Shown in pieces: positions 11,525 to 14,632 of a stretch of 14,632 nt of DNA; within the stretch, counting starts at the first letter, position 1, and each line of letters starts with the position of its first letter. The stretch spans positions 1-14,632 of the forward strand of contig NZ_JAQIVI010000207.1 in assembly GCF_028618695.1 (NCBI RefSeq). Direction: 5' to 3'. The notes below the pieces were generated by a model. It ran no database searches and was not told the origin of the DNA. It saw only the letters and a program-made list of their open reading frames with translations. The position numbers and the translations under genes are program-made. Source of the stretch: Natrinema soli. Its GTDB lineage: Archaea; Halobacteriota; Halobacteria; Halobacteriales; Natrialbaceae.

Positions 11525-12321
11525 GGTTCTCCTCCGTCGGTTGCTGCCTGTTCTGTGGCCGATTCCTCCGCTCTGACGGGAGTTCTCGGGCCGTGCCCCT
11601 CGGTGTACTCATCGACGTACTGACCCACGTCTCGGATCTCGTCATCGTCCGACGCAGCGGCGTCCTCCTTGGCCGACTCGAACCGATCTTTGACGGCCGT
11701 CCGCGGGTTCATCAATCCGCGCTCGTCGGCCTCAGCTTCCTCGTTGATCACGTCGCCCTGGATCTGTAGCCCCATCTTGCTGATCCGACCGCGCAGCTGG
11801 TTCAGCTCAAGGAACGCCTCGACGAGATCGCCGTGGATGTCCTCGAGCATGGTCTTCGTCGTGACGAGTTTCGAGTCGGCCATCTGCGACATATAGCAGC
11901 CTCTGACGGTCAAATCGTCAATATCTTCGTGATACGTGAACTCGCGGACTTCGAAGGCATCGCCGTCGTTGCACACGTACGGAGACGGTCCCTCGACGGT
12001 CTTCTGACTCCACAACTCCGGCTCGACGTAGTATTTCTTCCTCACGTCATCGACGCCGTTGATGTGGTACACCGTCGTCATTCGCCGGTCTCGGAGCTTG
12101 CGCGCCCCGGTGACGAAGATCGCTATCAGCGGTGGTCCTAACAGGATCAGCGCCGCGAACCAGCCGAAGACGATCGGTGGGATGCCCGGCACCGACGGGC
12201 GAATCCAGAGGATCGCCACGCCGAGCGAGAACAGTACTGCGAACACGAGCAGCTGCGCCTCGGCGACGACGTAGGTGAGTCGGTCCTTCCAGTTCCCGAA
12301 GGTACCGCTCGTGTCGCTCAT
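11521..12321 (-). CDS. Two-TM membrane protein of the virion operon
   Basis: This 266-residue protein has two membrane segments near its N-terminus, about residues 21-40 (AQLLVFAVLFSLGVAILWI) and 49-71 (PIVFGWFAALILLGPPLIAI), then a soluble domain of about 190 residues. That domain includes TTVYHINGVDDVRKKYYVEP, a helical stretch (MLEDIHGDLVEAFLELNQLR) and an acidic, probably disordered tail. The ATG at 12321 is preferred over one 14 codons upstream because it forms an ATGA overlap with the preceding gene and gives a cleaner N-terminus. Pleolipoviruses have a conserved membrane protein in this place, between spike and NTPase; a scaffold or assembly role is inferred. Confidence 0.82.
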   Translation of the reverse strand: MSDTSGTFGNWKDRLTYVVAEAQLLVFAVLFSLGVAILWIRPSVPGIPPIVFGWFAALILLGPPLIAIFVTGARKLRDRRMTTVYHINGVDDVRKKYYVEPELWSQKTVEGPSPYVCNDGDAFEVREFTYHEDIDDLTVRGCYMSQMADSKLVTTKTMLEDIHGDLVEAFLELNQLRGRISKMGLQIQGDVINEEAEADERGLMNPRTAVKDRFESAKEDAAASDDDEIRDVGQYVDEYTEGHGPRTPVRAEESATEQAATDGGEP

Positions 12322-12875
12322 GCCTCGACCACCCCGGATTCCTCGGAACGGACGACGTACCACGCGCCGATTCCCGCGCAGCCGACAGAGATGAGAACGC
12401 CGGAGAACAGCCCCGTCTCACCGCCGAAGTGACGGAACGGGTTCGACTCTACCATCCCGGTCGAGACGATCGCGCCGCCTCCCGCGTCGAGTGATTTCTG
12501 CGTGGCGATCGCGACGGCCGCGCCCTTCTGCCCCTGCCGCGGCGAGACCATGAACGTGACCGTCTGCGTTCCCTCGTCTAACTCCCGCTCGCCGTAGTTG
12601 AAGCTCTTTGCGCCTTCCTCGAAGGCCCCTGACTCGGTGATACTGATTGTGGTCGGCTCGCCGGCCTCGATCTCGAGCGTGAACCGGCCGGGCTCGTAAC
12701 TCCAGTCGGTTACTCGCGTCTCGTTGTCGATGATCCGAACGGCATCCTCCTCGGCCTGTGCGACCTGCTCGCCGTCGGTCTGGTTGGCCGTCTCGTTGCT
12801 CTGCGCGACGGCTGGCCCAACGCCCATGCCCATAGCCAGCGCTACGACCGTAGCAAAAATGAAAACTCGTCGCAT
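12318..12875 (-). CDS. Signal-peptide membrane protein of the virion operon
   Basis: This 185-residue protein starts two bases after the spike stop. Residues 1-25 are a Sec-type signal peptide (MRRVFIFATVVALAMGMGVG, then PAVAQS, cleavage likely near AVA-QS). The mature part is acidic and rich in beta strands (GRFTLEIEAGEPTTISITE, then GTQTVTFMVSP). Near the C-terminus, residues about 154-174 (TGLFSGVLISVGCAGIGAW) form one membrane anchor, leaving most of the protein outside the cell or on the virion surface. Its place directly after the spike matches the conserved small exported protein of pleolipoviruses. It is likely a spike partner or assembly factor; no enzyme motif is visible. Confidence 0.85.
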   Translation of the reverse strand: MRRVFIFATVVALAMGMGVGPAVAQSNETANQTDGEQVAQAEEDAVRIIDNETRVTDWSYEPGRFTLEIEAGEPTTISITESGAFEEGAKSFNYGERELDEGTQTVTFMVSPRQGQKGAAVAIATQKSLDAGGGAIVSTGMVESNPFRHFGGETGLFSGVLISVGCAGIGAWYVVRSEESGVVEA

Positions 12876-12877
12876 GG

Positions 12878-14632
12878 TCAGTTCCCCAGCCCCGGAATAG
12901 CGTCGGTCACGATTCCGATCACAGCGAGGATGACGACGCCGATGATGCCCATTCCGAGCAGTCCGCCACCGCCGTTGAGCCAGTCCCCGCCGCCGAAGAT
13001 CGGGCCGGGTCCGTCATCGTCTTCTTGCGATTCCTCGTACTTGTCAATCAGTTCCTGATTTCGTTTCTTCATCGCTTCCCATTCTTCTTGGGTGACGTAG
13101 TTCGAGTCGGTTTGAGGTTCGTCCTTCGAGAACGTCGATTTATCGACCTCGTTGCCGTCCGAATCAGTGATCTTCTCGACCGTGAAAGGCCGGTCGAGTT
13201 GGATCAATTCATACTGCGTGTCACCGGCCTCAGTGGTCATCTCTACCTCGGTGATCTCGGTGATCGCGTTATCGACTTTGCCCGTGATATCGGTCGTCCA
13301 GACTACTGGAGAGGCGGAGTCATCCTCGGTGAAGTCCTCATCCGAGAGAGTGACCTGCTCGCCTGCTGCCGTTGTGATCTTGAACAGTGTCTCAGTATAC
13401 GGATCGGACGTGAACGTGACTATGCCGCCGTCGACCGCCGTTTCGTAGGCGGTCCAGACCGCGGAGGCTTGAGAGATGTCGTAGTTGAAATAGACATCTC
13501 CGGTCATGCTCGTCGGGTCGTAGGTCTCGCCGGAGACGATTCCGCCGTCCGGCGGCTCGGTCGGCGCGAGCATTCCCGAGATCGTCATGCTTCCGTTGTC
13601 GGACTGCATCGAGATCGTGGCCTCGCGCTCGAGGTCGACCGGGATATTGAGCGCCATCAGGTCGGCGATCGCCTGATTGACGCCCTCCTCGTCGGCCGAC
13701 ATCTGGGCGAGTTCTCGAGGCGTCAGCAGGTCTTCTGTGTTGAGAGTTCCCGCTTGTACCTCGCCGTAGACGTTATCGACCCATAGGATGAGGCCGTCCC
13801 GAACGGTGTTGAACGCCGACTGGATGTCCGAGTAAATCGAACTCCATTTGTTCGGGTTGAGGTAGTGGACCGGGTCACCCCCGGACGGAGACGTGATGAT
13901 GATGCCGGGGTTTTGCGCACGGTCAGAACCCGCACCGGAGATCGGGTGGAACGTCGTTGTACCCTGTGTGGGGAGATTACCGTCATCCCCGTCGTGGGTG
14001 TGGGTGACGGAAATCGGGTTGATCTCCATCGTCGAGCCATCAGGCAAGTCCACCTGTTCGGTGGTGACAGAGATGCTGTTGACCGTTGTCGTTTCTACAG
14101 ACGCTTCCCATCCTCCGAGGAAATAGGTGTCGTCGATGTCGCCATTACCGCCATACACGTCGGTTTTGGTGATGTCGGCATGGTCCGTCATCGAGGCCTC
14201 GAAGTTCGCAAGCTCTTGAGCAGTCTCATTCCAACTCTTGAGGAAGTTGCTTGCTACCGTTGTCTCGTAGGTATTCGCATCAGCGACAGCGGCATCCTGA
14301 ACAGCGCTTTGCGTCTCTTGGGCGTTAAGAGCCTCTATCGCGGAGACTTTTCCCTCGGCAAACGCGGAGTGTTCGATTCCGGTGCCGATTATGTTCTGGT
14401 TGTCGACGAACGTGCTTTCGTTGTTAGAGTCCCTTTTGAGAGCGCTCTGGTGGATCTGCTCCCAAAGTGCATCAGGAGTCAGGCCTTCCGCCGGGTCGTC
14501 AGAGCCGATGATTTCGTACTCGCGAAGCGCCCAGCCGAAGCCGACAGCGCCGGATGCGCCTGCGGCAAAGGCTTTCCACGCGCCGGCTTCGGCGCGACCG
14601 ACGGGTGAGAAGCGCGGGGCGATCGCCGAGCC
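12878..14632 (-). CDS. Pleolipovirus-type spike (envelope fusion) protein, 5' end missing
   Basis: The frame stays open on the minus strand from the TGA at 12878-12880 to the window edge, showing 584 residues, so the ATG at 14191 is internal. The visible N-terminus (SAIAPRFSPVGRAEAGAWKA) looks like the end of a signal peptide. The next part, with LREYEIIGSD, TFVDNQNIIGTGIEHSAFAE, KVSAIEALNAQETQS and FLKSWNETAQEL, follows the N-terminal domain of haloarchaeal viral envelope proteins as I recall it. Residues about 511-537 form a short coiled coil (QEEWEAMKKRNQELIDKYEE), then a Gly-rich linker and a C-terminal membrane anchor (558-579, GMGIIGVVILAVIGIVTDAI). Such spikes mediate host binding and membrane fusion. 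This is the strongest marker of a pleolipovirus-like element. Confidence 0.9.
   Translation of the reverse strand, partial: GSAIAPRFSPVGRAEAGAWKAFAAGASGAVGFGWALREYEIIGSDDPAEGLTPDALWEQIHQSALKRDSNNESTFVDNQNIIGTGIEHSAFAEGKVSAIEALNAQETQSAVQDAAVADANTYETTVASNFLKSWNETAQELANFEASMTDHADITKTDVYGGNGDIDDTYFLGGWEASVETTTVNSISVTTEQVDLPDGSTMEINPISVTHTHDGDDGNLPTQGTTTFHPISGAGSDRAQNPGIIITSPSGGDPVHYLNPNKWSSIYSDIQSAFNTVRDGLILWVDNVYGEVQAGTLNTEDLLTPRELAQMSADEEGVNQAIADLMALNIPVDLEREATISMQSDNGSMTISGMLAPTEPPDGGIVSGETYDPTSMTGDVYFNYDISQASAVWTAYETAVDGGIVTFTSDPYTETLFKITTAAGEQVTLSDEDFTEDDSASPVVWTTDITGKVDNAITEITEVEMTTEAGDTQYELIQLDRPFTVEKITDSDGNEVDKSTFSKDEPQTDSNYVTQEEWEAMKKRNQELIDKYEESQEDDDGPGPIFGGGDWLNGGGGLLGMGIIGVVILAVIGIVTDAIPGLGN

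Noticed and set aside
13025..13786. Long plus-strand frame opposite the spike gene.
   Set aside because: Arg/Val/Asp-rich shadow without a domain; the spike frame is continuous and has clear viral features.
14191..14191. ATG at 14191 as the start of the spike gene.
   Set aside because: The frame is open for 147 more codons to the window edge and those residues match the envelope-protein N-terminal domain.
1..14632. CRISPR arrays, insertion sequences, transposases, rRNA or an integrase gene.
   Set aside because: No regularly spaced repeats and no protein with transposase, Cas or tyrosine/serine recombinase motifs were seen on either strand.

Overview
The window comes from a halophilic archaeon (class Halobacteria). 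The evidence is high GC, very acidic proteins, many CTCGAG sites, TATA boxes about 27 bases upstream of start codons (leaderless genes), an archaeal ether-lipid prenyltransferase, and many haloarchaea-specific small domains. The genus cannot be fixed from the sequence; names of DUF families are from memory of family patterns, not from a search.

Bases 1-3289 look like host chromosome. They hold the 3' end of an unrecognised gene, a CoA-binding protein, a RAD55/KaiC-like ATPase, the membrane prenyltransferase for archaeal phospholipids (UbiA family) and a small DUF7511-like protein. A tRNA-Arg gene (anticodon TCG, 3290-3364) ends this part.

From just after the tRNA to the right edge the window appears to be an integrated pleolipovirus-like provirus or a closely related plasmid, running out of the window. 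It has three blocks. (1) 3539-6842, rightward: a tightly overlapping operon of small zinc-finger and helix-turn-helix proteins ending in a 554-residue winged-helix protein, the best candidate replication initiator. Two of its reading frames each contain an antisense zinc-ribbon mini-gene. The operon is followed by about 600 non-coding bases with strong inverted repeats (candidate origin). (2) 7447-9462, rightward: single regulatory genes (Lrp/AsnC-like, HalOD1, DUF7344-like winged helix, DUF7692-like), less GC-rich, with unusual palindromes between them. (3) 14632-9814, leftward: a virion/assembly operon in pleolipovirus order. It reads spike (5' end outside the window), signal-peptide membrane protein, two-TM membrane protein, then P-loop NTPase, joined by a 2-base gap and two ATGA overlaps. 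A PD-(D/E)XK nuclease-like gene with its own TATA box follows.

Taken together: the rightward operon probably maintains or replicates the element, the middle genes probably decide when it is active, and the leftward operon builds an enveloped particle carrying a membrane-anchored fusion spike. The integrase and the distal attachment site are not in the window, so the boundary at the tRNA is an inference from gene content and position.
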